From contig QJNS01000098.1 of the NCBI GenBank assembly GCA_004154925.1, forward strand, positions 124,001-188,000: DNA of 64,000 bases, read 5' to 3'. The position numbers and the translations under genes were made by a program. The stretch's first letter is position 1, and every line of letters begins with the position of its first letter. The notes beneath the pieces are model-generated. The model made no database searches. It was not told where the DNA came from and saw only the letters and a list, made by a program, of their open reading frames with translations. Positions 23,022-36,875 of the stretch are shown one piece after another. Source of the stretch: Monosporascus cannonballus. Lineage: Eukaryota > Ascomycota > Sordariomycetes > Xylariales.

Positions 23022-24171
23022 TTACCTAAGGTTAGGGTCGATTGCGCTAATCGCGATCCCACACTCTCATCCTTCAATAGGAACGCTGTCGTATCAAGGA
23101 TTGAACGCATTGGTTGGAGAGTGGCAAGGATGCCGTACCCGTCAAGACCGATTGGATTGGTTCTTGAAATCCATTAGGGTGTTGTAGCCGTCAAGTTTGA
23201 TTCGGCTTGGTCTTACCGTTGGTCGACAAGGCAAGGGTGTACGTGATTGTAGGTAGGTCTTATCTCCACCGAGTTGTCAATCTTCACGCTCTATAACATA
23301 AATTCATAAAAAGCGTTGCAACACAAAAGGACCAAGTCTCTGAGGTGGCGTGAGACTTTTGGCTTTTCTCGTAGAATAGGGGTATGTTTGTTAGTCACAA
23401 TAGGATGGCTCAAAATATAACTTGAATAGGGCAGCTCAAAGTTATGCACCGTCAAGCGTTGTTCTTAAGAGTGTTAAGAGCTTGCGATGTAAACATACAA
23501 CTCTGCTACTGTCTCATTACCACTGGCTTTACATCTTTGCTAGTATCCCCCTCCTACTGGCATTGACGACATATTCATAAAGACGGATATGCCTATAAAT
23601 CGTTGATGAATCGTCGACTGATGTGCTCGCAGTCCATTCGCAGCTTACAAGACGTTCAGTTAACAAGTCTGCTGGTTTTGGGTAGGTCTCTTGTCATGCA
23701 CGCACCTGGTTTTGTCGGATGTTTGAAGTGTAGTGTACAATACCCTTGTCCATAGAGGCACTATCGCGGCTACCTTCTTCCTGGATAGCGACTCTCCCAT
23801 CCGGCTTCAAACATGACGGCCTTGTAGGGATCGGCGAAGCTTCATGTGGTAACTTAGGTGTGTTGGATTATTAGGGGTAAGGGGTTAGTGTACTTTATAC
23901 GGGCTGATCGAATCGCAGCCAACGCTAAGTCCAGGTGCTTAACTGGGTCCGCTAGCCTGTTATGTTTTAAGGCACTATTCCGCTGTCCAAGGGCCCCCCC
24001 ACGCGGATGGGGTCAAAGCCCCGCCATCCATCCCACCTTCTGCTGGACGGACCGGAGCTCAAATATTAAAGCTTCCTTTGACGAGGTACCGTACATTCCA
24101 ACCCAAGAACGTCATACTCTTGAGTCTTGATCGCGACAAGCATCTTCCTCTTCGGGCCGACCTCCGGCAAG
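23022..24171. other. Intergenic upstream of KAP120
   Basis: 1.1 kb without a supported gene. Two imperfectly related stretches near 23140-23205 (both reading GACGG.TAC on the minus strand) hint at a small local duplication. The KAP120 promoter lies at the right side. Confidence 0.45.
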
Positions 24172-27100
24172 ATGAACTTCGCTATTGAAGTTCCAGGCGA
24201 AGCGAATCCCTTGAGTCTACAGGAACTCTATCGCGTGTTGCAGTCGGCTTCCTCCCATGACTATAGTCAACGCCAATCCGCGGGGCAGCAGCTGTCGGCT
24301 TGGGAAGCCCATCGCGATTACTATCCGGCATTACAGGTGCGTGATATGGTGTGATCGCGGCATGTCGGATGAACTCCGCTAGCTGTATACTAAAACTCTC
24401 TTTTTTTCTGTCACTAGGCGGTGTTCCTAGACAAGACCCTGCCGAGGGAGATTCGACTTCTTGCCATCATCCAGCTCAAGAACGGCATCGACCGGTTCTG
24501 GCGACATCACACCCTCAAGAACGCGATCCAGCCCGCACAGAAGGAAACCATAAGATCCAACCTATTCTATGGCACTATCGGCGAGGAGGACAGACAGCTG
24601 GCTTTACACAATGCTTTGGTGTTCGCGAAGGTGCTCCGTATCGACTTCCCTCAAGATTGGCCCGACCCTCTGGCCAAGCTGGTGGATGTGCTAAGAGAAT
24701 CAAAGGACGGAAACCAATTACATCTCACCGGTGCGCTTCTCCTGCTCCTGCGTATCGTCAAAGAGCTCGGTGCCGCCCGTCTGCGTAAGTCCCAGACGGC
24801 ATTACAATCCGCAACACCGGAGCTGGTCTATGTCCTGGGTGAGATATACGGCGTAAAGACGTCGGAATGGATAGGATTCTTGAGAAGCGAAAGTGGCGAC
24901 AAAGACGGTGCGATGAGAGCAATGGAGTGTAGCTTGACTGCGCTGAAGATTCTTCGGCGTCTCCTCATTGTCGGCTATGAATACCCACACAAAGATAAGA
25001 CAGTTCAGCAGGTCTGGAGTTTCTCCCAGACCCAGTTCGGAGAGTTCCTCGGCTTTACCAGTCCAGAATCTCCCGTCCCAGCGGTCTACCAAGAACTTGT
25101 AGGCAAACACCTCCTCCAGTTTACTAAGTTCCACCTTGAGATGGCCGAGAAGCATGCTGCGAGCTTTGCTTCCCTGCCCAACTCCCTAGACCTCGCCCGT
25201 GGCTACTGGGATCTCGTGGCCAAGTTTGCAGAGGTGTTCGACAAGTCTGGTGGGATCCGACAAGGGAGCGCATCAGACTCTGCCACAAAGCCCAAAGCCG
25301 AGGGGCCCCTTATAGAAAAGCTTGCCCTGAAGGGCTTGCTGCTCATGCGAGCGTGTCTAAAGATGGTCCACCACCCGTCTCAAACCATTAAATACCGGTC
25401 CAGGGACGTGATAGAAGAGCAAAAGGAGGCAATCGACGTCGTGCGGAAGGACCTGCTCACGGACGCCCTAATAACACAGATGGCTAATGTCATCATCACG
25501 AATCTCTTCATCTTCCGCAAGTCGGATCTGGAGGCTTGGGAGGAAGACCCGGAAGAGTGGGAGCAGCAAGAGGAGAGTCAGGGTAGCGCCTGGGAATGGG
25601 AGGTTCGGCCGTGTGCTGAGAAGCTGTTCTTGGACCTCTTAACGAATTACAAGGCGCTCCTCCTGCAGCCACTACTTGCTTATTTCGCAACTGTTCGGGA
25701 CCCCCGGGCCGATATTGGGGCCAAAGAAGCTGTCTACACCGCTATGGGCTTGGCTGCGCCTCTAGTTCACGAGGAATTCGATTTCGATGATGTTTTGAAG
25801 TCAACCATAGTAGGCGATGCGCAACTCACTGTACCTTACTGCCAGGTTATTAGACGTCGTATCGGCATTCTACTCAGCCAGTGGACGCCGGTCAGGGCGA
25901 CGAAGGAGAGCCGCCCATTGATTTACGAGATCTATCGGCGCTTCCTCGACCCCAACGACTCGAATAACGACATTGTCGTGCGCATAACTGCTGGGAGGCA
26001 GCTCAAAGCCGTTGTCGACGAGTTTGGTTTCGATGGCGAGATGTTCCTCCCTTTCGCGTCAGATGTTCTCACTGAGCTTGTCCGCCTACTGCAAGGTGTC
26101 GTTGTCGAGGAGACAAAACTAGCAATTCTTGAGACAACTAGGAGCTTGATAGAGCGCATGGAAACCCATGTTTCTGGCTTCGGCGACTTCATCATTACGG
26201 CTTTACCGGGCGTCTGGGACTCAGCTGGGGAGCTTGGGTTCATGTTGAAGCAGGCAGTCATGGCCATCCTTCAGGCGCTGGTGGTTTCTATGAAGAGCGA
26301 CTCCCAAAAGTACCAGCCTCAAATACTGCCTCTCGTGGCGCAAGCAACAACAATTGGATCCGACCTGTATTTGTATCTTGCTGAAGATGCGTTGGACTTG
26401 TGGTACAACACACTGCTCCAGAGCTCACCGCCCCTATCCGCAGAGCTCCTAGGCCTTATCGAACCTGCCGTGGGGCAGCTTGCAGCCAATAATGAGCACG
26501 TCTTCCAGTACACGAGCATTGTCGGATCCTATGTAATCCTGGCACCCGAAGTTCTCTTGGAGGACCGCTTCAGAAAGCCAGTCGTAAATGCGTTTTCCGC
26601 TGCGCTGAACTCGAAGAGCCGGGAGCAGCTCAATATCACAACCAAATACATGGAGGCCTACATTCGATATGCTCACGAGCTTGGAGGCAACCCCGGCCTA
26701 CAGTTCCTCGTGCAAGATATGCTTCAGACTGGCTTCTTGTCTAAGATCCTTGAGGGCATTCATGATGCGTACGAGGCCCATCAGACCTCCGGTCCGAATA
26801 GGAAACAGCCCCGGGTAAACAACCTCGGGCTCACGGACTATTTCGTCATCCTCTCGCGCATCACTGTCATCGACCCAAGCATATTTATGGAGATGCTCAC
26901 TTCGTTTGGTCCCATTGAGCAGGTGTGGACGTGGCTCAGCGAGGAGTGGTTCCGTTCCTTCGATAATACCGCGGACGTCCACAGACTCAAGCTGAACATG
27001 CTCGCCTTGACTCGCCTACTGGAGCTTCCCCAACCTGTGCAAGACCTGGTCCTGGCGAAGCTACAAGACTATTTCTCGATGTGGACGGGTGTGATGGTCC

Positions 27101-27408
27101 AGGTCCTGGGCGAAGGCCAAACGAATCCGGATGGCACTGTGCCGCAGGGGACCGTGGACACGCTCGTGCTGACCGAGAAGCTGCCGGACACCGAGTGGGA
27201 CACGCCAAAAGACGTCAAGGAACGAGCCCTATTCTCGAACGACCCGGTCACGACGGTCCAGTCCCTGCCGTTTGTAAAGGAGAGGCTTCACAGACTCGTG
27301 GAGAGGATTGGCGGCTTGCAGGCTTTCCATGATAATTGGCTTATCAACGTCGACAGAGACGTCATAAACGGTTTCGAGGCGCTCGGTACTAGTCAGCCTC
27401 AATCTTAA
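24172..27408 (+). CDS. KAP120: Karyopherin Kap120 / importin-11, nuclear import receptor
   Basis: Two exons, 24172-24336 and 24418-27408, with an 81-bp intron (GTGCGT donor, TCACTAG acceptor), encode 1,051 aa, close to yeast Kap120. ATG 24172 (MNFAIEVPGE) is the first true ATG in the frame. The N-terminus is an importin-beta N domain (RQSAGQQLSAWEAH, then DKTLPREIRLLAIIQLKNGI), followed by alpha-helical HEAT repeats to the end. LEAWEEDPEEW at about residue 365-375 is typical of the importin-11 family. The family carries cargo into the nucleus in a Ran-GTP-dependent way; yeast Kap120 imports ribosome-assembly factors such as Rpf1. The frame is intact and codon use is normal. Confidence 0.95.
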
Positions 27409-29576
27409 GATACCTGAGCTCGTGTCTAGTTGGGTCGAGAAAGTCCCGATCATGAAGCATCAGCGCAGAGAACAGCGGCGCCGGTAATATGGGCCGTCGA
27501 TGACCATCTCAAAAGGAGCTCTCGGTGCCTGCTGGAATGCGTGTTTCAGAGCGGTGGGAATCACTGAATCGACGATCGTGTGAGAAAGGAGCCCCGATCT
27601 TATCCGTAGTCCGCTGATACCAAACCAGATGATTTCGTAGATAGCTTCTGGATCGAGTTTAGCATGGCGAAAAGCTGATCAAAGGAAATTTTTTACACCG
27701 CCATTGCTTGCCATCTGGACTCAATTAGGAGGAATGCAGCCGAACCGTTTTCTCCCGAGTCATATGAACTTCATTGAGACCGGAGCTCCGAGGGCTGTGA
27801 ACCGATTGTTATGGGGGTAGGTGAGGTCGGGTGGTCTATGAGACCCCTATAGCGATCGTTGAGTCCGGAGATTATCCCAGCTAATATGGGCTCCATGGGT
27901 AGTCGTACCAGACGACCACCAAGCCGCATCAACTAGTCACACCCTCTATCATACACGCATGCGGAGATCATTTCTATGCATTGCATTGTCTAAACCACAC
28001 GCATAATTACATAAACCCCGCCAACCAACACCGCCCACCTCATCTCACCTTGCGTAATTATCAATATTTAAATCCCCCCGCGCCTAATGGCGGGAACGCA
28101 GGCCTCTATCCATCTCCCGGCTAGATAGAACCGAACCACGGGGAAACCTAACCAATCAACACCTCAGCCGGCGTCAGCGAAACGAGAGCACCTCCCTCAG
28201 GCTCACTGGAGAGCGAGCGCGATCCAGCCCGCCGAGCGGCGCCACGGGGCCCAAGAACCGGAATCGCGCCGGGTCCGGCATCGGCGCGTAGATGGCTGTC
28301 GTTGAACAGGGCCATTGCCCGCCGCGAGGAGAGCGCCTGCCGCCTTGTCGCCGGATGAGGAGAAGCCGGGGGCAGAGGAGGCGCGTGAGGCCGTGGCTAG
28401 GAGCGCTAAGGGGCGGATGGCCTGTCTTGCCGGGGTTGGTGCGTCGGTGCAGGGAACAGGAAGTACGGGCGCGGATTTACAGGCGCCGGAGACGCGACGG
28501 GGGTCGGGCATGGGGAGGCGGCGAGAAGATACATATAGGGGAATTTGGGGGGGAACAAGGGCTTGTCTGGTAGTGCGCCGCCGGGAAGCTCGCTATCCTG
28601 GCTGGTCCGCGATCATCTTCCTCGGGCCATGCGCGCCGACGCGCCGTAGGGGGCACCCAGCATCCGGAGTACGCTGAGCTTAGGCGGAGTGGTGGTGCCC
28701 CTGGCGGCGAGGAGAGGGGCACTTTCGTCGATCATGGCTGTTGACTGCTTTCTAGGGAAGTGGTTTAATTATGGGGGAACTGGATTATGATAGGGGTCGG
28801 GTGGCGGAAAGGAACGTATGACTACGTATTGGTGCTCCGGGGTTGTGGTTATGATGTAAGGATGCTAGCGTTGATAATAGGAGCTATGTAAATCGGTAAC
28901 TGCGTCTTGGGTGAGTCTCCGGGCGGTATATCCTGCTCGTCACGACGATAAAGGAGAAACTTCTCTGCTGCCGTCGAAATGACTTTAACTTGCGGGGTTG
29001 CGAATCGCTCCTTTCCAGTGGCTTTTATTTGGAAGGGGGCACGATGAGGCCGCGGCATACTCGCTCCAGAGAGATAACGCACACGCAGAAGGCCCCTGAA
29101 TTGATTGATGCTCACATCCAAAGCATTCCTGGAGATTTGGGCAAGATCGCAAGGGCGGACTCGATCCATTACTCAGGCCTCGCTAGACATTGCGCCAACC
29201 ACAAAAACCACATATTGTAGCCAGATCGAGGGTCCACCATCACAAGTCGATGCCCGGTCATACATAGTCAACGACTGATGGAGATTCAACTTATTGTCAT
29301 CTAGGAAACGTGTACAGATGGTCCTAGGGCGACCCAAACCCGGTTGAACGGCCCCTGAGTCCCCAAGAGAGAAAATTCGGCTGTAAGTCTTTTGGATCCT
29401 GGCTCTTATACTTCCCATTGTCTTCTGATTAAGGTTTAAGGGAACGTACTGTATGGTGAAGCACAATGACATTGTTCGTTGACACATTGCAGAATGGGTT
29501 GCTTACCCTAGTTGTAAAAGCCATGGCCACACGATACCTATCTTCCGTCTCATACACGTGTTGGTCATCATCACCA
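27409..29576. other. Intergenic, 2.2 kb, no supported gene
   Basis: A G+C-rich stretch at 28200-28720 is open in several overlapping frames on both strands (102, 120, 93 and 81 codons). None shows a domain or a bias that singles it out, so I do not call a gene. A promoter-like A+T stretch with ATTATCAATATTTAAAT lies at about 28056-28072. Confidence 0.5.
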
Positions 29577-30360
29577 TGCCGCAAGATCCCGAGATGACAT
29601 AGGCGGAAACGTCGGGCGATTATCGCCGTGAGATCATTGAAACAAACAACTTCCGCCGAGTTCTAGGGTTCTTCGACGAGGAAGGTAACCTCAAGGATAC
29701 TAACACATGAATCAAGATCAGATGTGGTATCTGCCTGGAGAAGGACCTATCCATCATGGACAGTTCGACTGACACACACACTTCCGAGCAGCACGAGAAT
29801 TACACCGTACCGCCTAGGTGCGGACATGGATTTGGGTACCGTTTGCGTAATCAAGTGGCTTTTCACCAATGGCTTTAAGGAGGGGAGGTCGTATGAGGTG
29901 TCCGACATGCCGCGAACCCGTTTTCTGTGGTACCAATCCTCTTCACTTCGAAGCACCGGAAATTTTCCGCGCCTACGACGGCGTCCGGCAGTGCGACGAC
30001 GTAAACGCTATCCGCCAAATCCTAAGTTCTACCCACAGGTGCGGTCAGTGTGATGAGACAGCTTCAGTTGCCTCACTCAAGGAACAGCTTCCGGGATTAC
30101 CATTGGACGGCACGACAGATAGGGCTGCCGACGTGACCGGCAGCAGGCCAGAGGGCACCCTTACAAGGCCAGTTTCAGAATTAACAGAAGATATCACTCT
30201 TGCAGCGGCCTGGGTTGTGGAACATCTCGACGACAGATGGGAACATACGCCGTTACTGCTCGAGCTCCTGGGCTCGGCAGTACTTGATATCCTAAATCGA
30301 GAGACACATAGGTCGCAGGAAACAATGTCCGCGAAGTGCGCCGACTACGTTCAACCATAA
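29577..30360 (+). pseudogene. RING-finger (E3-like) protein, nonsense and frameshift mutated
   Basis: Starts MPQDPEMT, then an in-frame TAG, AETSGDYRREIIETNNFRRV, LGFFDEEGNLKDTNT, an in-frame TGA, IKIRCGICLEKDLS and PPRCGHGFG. The frame then shifts to TVCVIKWLFTNGFKEG and shifts again to RCPTCREPVFCG. Put together, this is an ordered RING with CxxC, CxH, C and CxxC ligands spread over three frames. The final frame runs to TAA at 30358-30360 and includes a second cysteine pair (RCGQCDE). Such proteins act as ubiquitin ligases; this copy cannot produce a full RING without two frame corrections. It ends 75 bp from the transposon stack, and the TAG could come from CAG, the context favoured by RIP. 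Confidence 0.75.
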
Positions 30361-30435
30361 TTAAGTAGATCAATTACTGTACTGAGCTACGTCGCTGCCG
30401 AAGTTACTTCCTTAACCACTATATTCACCTATTTA

Positions 30436-30479
30436 AGGCGACCCCCCCACCAACGCCCCATCCCCCCAACGCGCCACCC
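30436..30479 (+). repeat. Left inverted repeat of the pogo/Fot1-like element
   Basis: Begins AGGCGACCCCCCC and continues ACCAACGCCCCATC, ending CGCGCCACCC. It matches the reverse complement of 45295-45337 with one length difference in the C run and two or three substitutions. Confidence 0.85.
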
Positions 30480-31462
30480 CACAACCGCGTTGCGCGTTGA
30501 TCTACTTACTGATTTCTTTCCCTATAAAAAGCTTTTTAATGCCATTTTTAAAATTTGAAAAAATTATTTTCTTATTCCTTAAAATCTGCGCTTTCGAACG
30601 ATATGCAGCTTTCGGCTTAATTCCGTACGGCGCAAGCGATTAAAAAGATAAAACGTAGAGGATTTTTACGTTTAGCCTTTAAAGGCTACTAAATTAACAA
30701 ATAATATATATTATGCCGTATCGAAGGTATGCCGATAAAAAAAGGTAATAAAGTTCGTTAAAAGTTATTACTAATCCAGGAAGAAAATTTAGCCTGTTAG
30801 GTTATCGTACAAAATTAATTAAATTACACATTATATTATAAACGATTTCGTTTATACGTATAATATTTTTAATTAATAATAATAACCTTAAACGCTTAAA
30901 AAAAGTTAAGTAACCCGATTTTTGTATTATTATCTTAAAATTAATATTTTAAAAGTACAGTAATTAATTATAAATATTTAAATAACGCTTTTTCGAATTG
31001 TATTAACGTTTTATTCGATCGTTTCGCTTTATAAAAGGTCAAGGTTATTAAGTAAAGAAACTAATATAACGTAAACAAAATTAAAATAATAAAAAATATA
31101 AATAAAAAATTTTGGGTTTTTAGAAAATTTTTTCAAAAACATTTTTTTAAAAAAAATACGTTTAAAAAGAGATACGTTATTATAATCGTTTATATTAATA
31201 TTAATAGGCGTTCGTTATTACCTGTTGTAATTTTCAGTAGCTCGAAAATATAATAATAATAAATTCCTAATTCGGACGATAAAATATACGAAAGCTGGTA
31301 TTTTATTACATTAAAAAACGGCTGGACAAATATCGAAATCGGCTTAAATCAATTTCGCGAAATTTTTTTTTCCTTATATTAAGTCTAAGAACTCGGATAA
31401 ATAAAAGTTATTAATAATTAACGGTTATAACAGCTATATTATCGAAGAATTTATATGAACGT

Positions 31463-31652
31463 TGTTACAGACTAGAGCCTATAGGGCGGCTCGGGCTTAC
31501 GGAGCGAGCTCCTTAGCCCGAGCTTAACTATATGTATATAAGAAGTAGCCACCTCGCTGGTAGCTAGCTATTTCTCCCTTTCCCTCCTTACCTTGAATAT
31601 AAACCTTCGTTGGGCCGTACCTCCGTTTAGCTTACGTATCCTACCCGTTACA
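31463..31652 (+). repeat. 5' LTR of family B
   Basis: 190 bp, TGTTACAG...CCGTTACA. Preceded by AACGT. It differs from the 3' LTR mainly by transitions, such as GTAGC versus GCAGC and TTTAGC versus TTCAGC. Confidence 0.93.
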
Positions 31653-34600
31653 TATATTCAAAGTTACAACTTATCATAGTTTTCAGGAAGTTAGGTAAAA
31701 GCGAAACGTTTCCCAAGGATACCTTGGTTACGGATAATAAGCTAAAAAAATTTTTATAACGAAAAAACTATAAAGTAATATAACTGACGAAATTATAAGC
31801 GAATTTATAGTATTAATTTTATCCGGAACCATTAAGAAAAATTTATAGCATTAATTATTTATAAATATGTTTTAAAAATTTAATATATAATAAAAAAATT
31901 TATTAAATTAGTTTTTAACCGTAACGAAATAATAAAAAACTTATTTAATTAGATAATAAAAATAAAAAAATATTTTTTACGAAAAAAAAGCCTTTATAAA
32001 ACAGGACTTATTTCGCCAAAAACTTACAGTAAGTTTACTGCTTAATAACGCGTTTTTAAAAGCAAATCGTAAACCTATAAAATAATTTTCGTAAAATGGG
32101 AAATAAAAAATGTTCCGTTCGTTTTTTATTATATTCCGTACGAAAATAAAAAAAAAGCCGGTTTATTTCCGGTTTTCTTATAATAACTTACTTAAATATT
32201 ATAATATTTATATTTATTAAAAATAATTATAATTTAATTATTAATTCAAAATAAAAAAATTAAAAAAAATTTCGATCTCGATAATTTCCTTTTTTATATA
32301 AAAAAATAATTCGAAAACAAATAAGTAATATAATTTATTAAAAAATAATTATAACGTATAAAACAAAATAATAATTAATAATTTTAAAACTATTTATTAA
32401 ATTTTAAATTTAAATTAGCCGAATATAAAGGCTTAACGTAACCCTTAATAATTAAAGTAATTTTTTTTAAATACCGGTATTAATATATAATTTTATAATA
32501 CGTTAATAACAAAAAATATACTTTATAATAATTATAACTATTAAGTACGTAAGGTAAAAAAAGTAATTAATTATTTAAACACTTTATTTAATTATTATAT
32601 AAGTAAAAAAATAATTTTTTAATATTTCGGTAAAAAAAGCGAAATAATTAATTAATAATAATATGTTAATCAAATTAATAAACCGGTTTAAATAATAAAT
32701 ATTTAAAAGAATATTTTTATAATAAATATTATATAATTAATTATGTTAATTTTTAAGTTTATAAATTAATAACGGAATAATTAAAAAACCGATCCGGAGG
32801 TAATTTGGGATAAGGCTTGGATAACCGGCCCTATGCGAAATAATTTTCCGATAACGAAATAAAAGTTCGGAAACGGAAAAAATAATATTTCTGTTACGTC
32901 GCCATAAGTTATTCAAATTAGAAATGCCCTAAATATAAATTCGTAAAACGGCTTTATCCGATTAGGATAAAGATTACGGTAACGAATTTGCGGAATAGCG
33001 TTAATAGAAATAATAATTTGAATAACGAAAATTTAAAAAAATAACCTTTATTAAAAATTGTTAATAAAGAAAAAACGTAATAAAAAATTATAAAAAATTA
33101 ATAATAAATTAAATAATACTTGTTTATATTAAATGTTTTAATTAATAATATTATATATATAAATGTTTTAATCGATAATAAATATATTTATTATTTTTCG
33201 TATAATTAATAATTAATCTGGAATTTAAAATTATAATATATATTTATTATATCCTATCAGTTAAAACTGGCGAAAAATAACAAACTTATAATAACCGCGA
33301 TCCGAAAAATTATTTACGTTAACGTAAATTTGGACGGCCGTTTAAAACGAATCTGGGAATATATAATTAAAAATCTATTTTATTTTTTGATTTCAGGAAA
33401 ACCTTAAATAAAATATAATAATATTATATACGAAACGAAATAACGGTTTATTTGTTTGGCATATAACGTTATCGTACCCATATTATGCGAAAAAGGATAG
33501 CTAAATGAAAAATTTAAGAACTATCTAAAAAAGCGAATATAAAAATATAAAAAAACCCGCTTAATAGCGGCTATAACCTTTACGGTAATAACGCAGTAAA
33601 ACCGCTGTAAAAAACGGAATATAATTATTTGCAATTTTTATAAAAGATATTAATAAGGCCTTAAAAATAAAACCGTAATTAACCTTTAAAAATATAACGG
33701 AATATCTTTTTAAGAAAATACGGAAATTCCGAAATTATTTTATAAACGACAAAAACTTATTATTATTATTTTATTATAATAATAATAACGTAATGATAAA
33801 TTTAAAAATAAATACCTTAAATTAAAAGAAAATAATTCTATAAAAATTCTTATACGGGATATTAAAGGAAAAATTATTAATTTTATGCAAAATACTTATA
33901 AACTTACTTAATAAAAATTAAATTCGGATTAATAACTTTTTTATAAATGCCCCGATATTATTTGTAAAAAAACTTAATAAGGGTTTACGGTTTTGTATAA
34001 ATTATAAAAAATTAAATAAAATTATGAAACGAAACCGTTATTTTTTTTATTAATAAAGGAAATATTACGAACCTTATTATAGGCCCGGTAATTTACAAAA
34101 CTCGACGTTCGAACGGCCTTTTACCGGTTACGTATCCGCTAAAGAAACGAATAAAAAACTGCGTTTTATATACGTTTTGGGTTTTTCGAATAATTAATAT
34201 ATTTATTCGGCCTTAACGATATACCGGCTACTTTTTAACGTTATATTAATATTATGTTAAAACGTTACCTTAATAATTTTTATTTTACGTATATAAACGA
34301 TATATTAATTTATTTGTCCAGTTTTCGAATCGATTATATAATTAAAGTTAAGCTAATATTCCGCCGTTTGGCGAAGATAAAATTAAAGTTAAACCCGGAT
34401 AAATACGAATTCGTAATTTAAGAAATAAAATACTTAAGATTTATTATTAAAGTAAAACTAAATTTAAAAATTAATTTTAAAAAAATAATTATTATTTAAG
34501 AATAAAAAGCCTTTATTAACGTAAAAAAGGTTAAAAGCTTTATCGGGTTCGCCAACTTTTACCGAACCTTTATAAATAACTTTAATAAGGTAACGGTTTT

Positions 34601-36875
34601 TTTTACAATTAATTAAGAAAAAAACCTTTATTCGCTAAAAAAACGAAAAGCAATACATTTTCGACTAATTTAAAGAATTTTTTATTATAGCGCTTATTTT
34701 TATATATTAAAATCCCGAAAAAAAACGGTAATAAAAGTAAATTATTCCGGCTAAATAATTAGAAAATATTTATTCTAATTTAATTCGTTAAAGCGTTTGC
34801 GATTAATTACGTATTTTTTAAGAAAATTATTGCCAGTTAAATATAATTACAAAATATATAATTAAAAGTTATTAATTATCGTTAAAACGTTAACGGAATG
34901 AAAAAAAAAACTTTAAGAATTAATTAGCCTTTTTACGATCTTAATAAATTATACGAATTTCTAATATTTTATAAATATTTATAAGTTTATTAAAAAGTAA
35001 ATTCGATAAGCCGGTTTTTTATCCGCTTTTAATTTCGTATTTAAATATTGTTTTAATAAATTAATAAATTAATCCGATATTATGTTTCGTAAGTTATAAA
35101 ACGTATTTTATAATGAAAAAAATATTAAGTTTAAAAAGTGGATAATCCGGTTAATTAAGAAAAAATAATTATTTAATAAATTGATGCGGATTTAAAAGGT
35201 TTTAATAGCCGTAATTTACTTAAAGTAAAAAAAAACGAACGACCGGTTATACCCCCCGGTAAGAAAGTATTTTTCGAAAAAAAACCTTTAAAAATATGGG
35301 ATTTAAAGGTTATTAAAGATAAAACCTTAAATATGGCGTACGTTACCGTAACTCAGAAATTACGTAATTTCTTTCCGGTTATAAACGTAATAAAAGTTTT
35401 TATAACGGAATATTTTTTTAACCTTAAAATTTTTTTATAATTTAAAGAACGTATTTAGGTCCTTATTTGGAAATTATTCCGAACGTTATTAATTTAACGG
35501 GTATACGATTTTTATATTACCGGTTATCTAAGAAAAAATATTATGTTAATAATATTAATCCGTAATTATTAATAACCGGGATAAATTTAGGATATATGCC
35601 GTTTTTACCATAATTACGACGTATATAATAAATCGTACGTATAAAAAGAAACCAAAAAAAGGTTATTGCGGCCTTTATTTATTTTAAACCGATTTTATTT
35701 AGATTTTTCGATAAATTTTATAATCGATTTACCGGCAAGGCAAAAAAGAAACTTTCGTTTCCTTATAGTATTTTACGATTATTTAACAAAAACGGTTGTT
35801 TTAAAATTAATACCTAATATAAATACGAAAACGTATATTTAACGCTTTATTACTTATTATTCGATATATTATAATTTCTTTAAAAATTAATATTTAATAA
35901 AAAAAAGTAATTAAACGAATAAATTTTGAATTTATTTATATAATTTAAGAAATATATAATAATAACTTAATATATTTTTTAATTTTTAAACGGACGGAAT
36001 TACAGAAAAAATTAATTAAAAAATTTTCGTATATTTCCGTTATTTTATAAGTTACGTATAATATAATTGGGCCGAACGTTTATTAATAATATAGCTAATT
36101 TTTAATAATAAAAAATTTTTATTAGGAATAAAACTTTTTTAATTTACGAATACGATATAAAGTTTATTAATAAGGTATCAATAATTACTTAATTAATTTT
36201 AAAAAAGGAAAAAGTTATTAATTTTATTAAGAAATTACGAAAAAATATCAAGTTTATATAAATTATTATGGCGTTAGTATAAACCCGGATAAAATAATTA
36301 AGTAATATTTTTAAAAAATAAATATTACGTTTCGAAATAAAGGATTTAATATAATTAATTTTAAAAAACGTAATTATTTTATAATTATTTAAAAAGTTAT
36401 TTTAAATATACATTAAATATAAAGTTATTACAATTATATTATATAATATTATAAAATTAAATATATTATTAAAAATATATTTAAAATTTAATATAAATTT
36501 TTAAAAATTAATAATAAGGAATTTATTATTTAATTAGATTTTAAATAATAATTAATCCTTATTAATATTATCAGAAAAAAAGGGAAAAAAATATATAATA
36601 AAATATATATTAAAGGCTGAAAATAAGTACGTAAGCCGCGGTCGTTAAAAAAATTTATTTATAAAATAGACAGGTTATGCCGAACCAGTATAAAAGCTAT
36701 ATAATAATTTCGAAAATATAATTACCCTTAATAATTTTAAAAAATTATTGGGAAACGGAAACGGGGTTGGCGAAAACGTAAAAATACGAATAAGAATAAA
36801 AGAAAAAAGGTATAAATAAAGCCGCCGCCGCCTCGCCGCAGCCTCGTTACTCCTTAAGGGCGAGAAAGGGGGTAA

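Noticed and set aside
28203..28722. Overlapping open frames on both strands in a G+C-rich patch
   Set aside because: Several frames are open at once because A/T stop codons are rare there; none has a domain, hydrophobic plan or convincing start.
30361..30435. In-frame continuation from the RING pseudogene across the empty transposon site into the 45.3-kb gene
   Set aside because: The frame is open only about 25 codons after a TAA, which is expected by chance; the two genes show different families.
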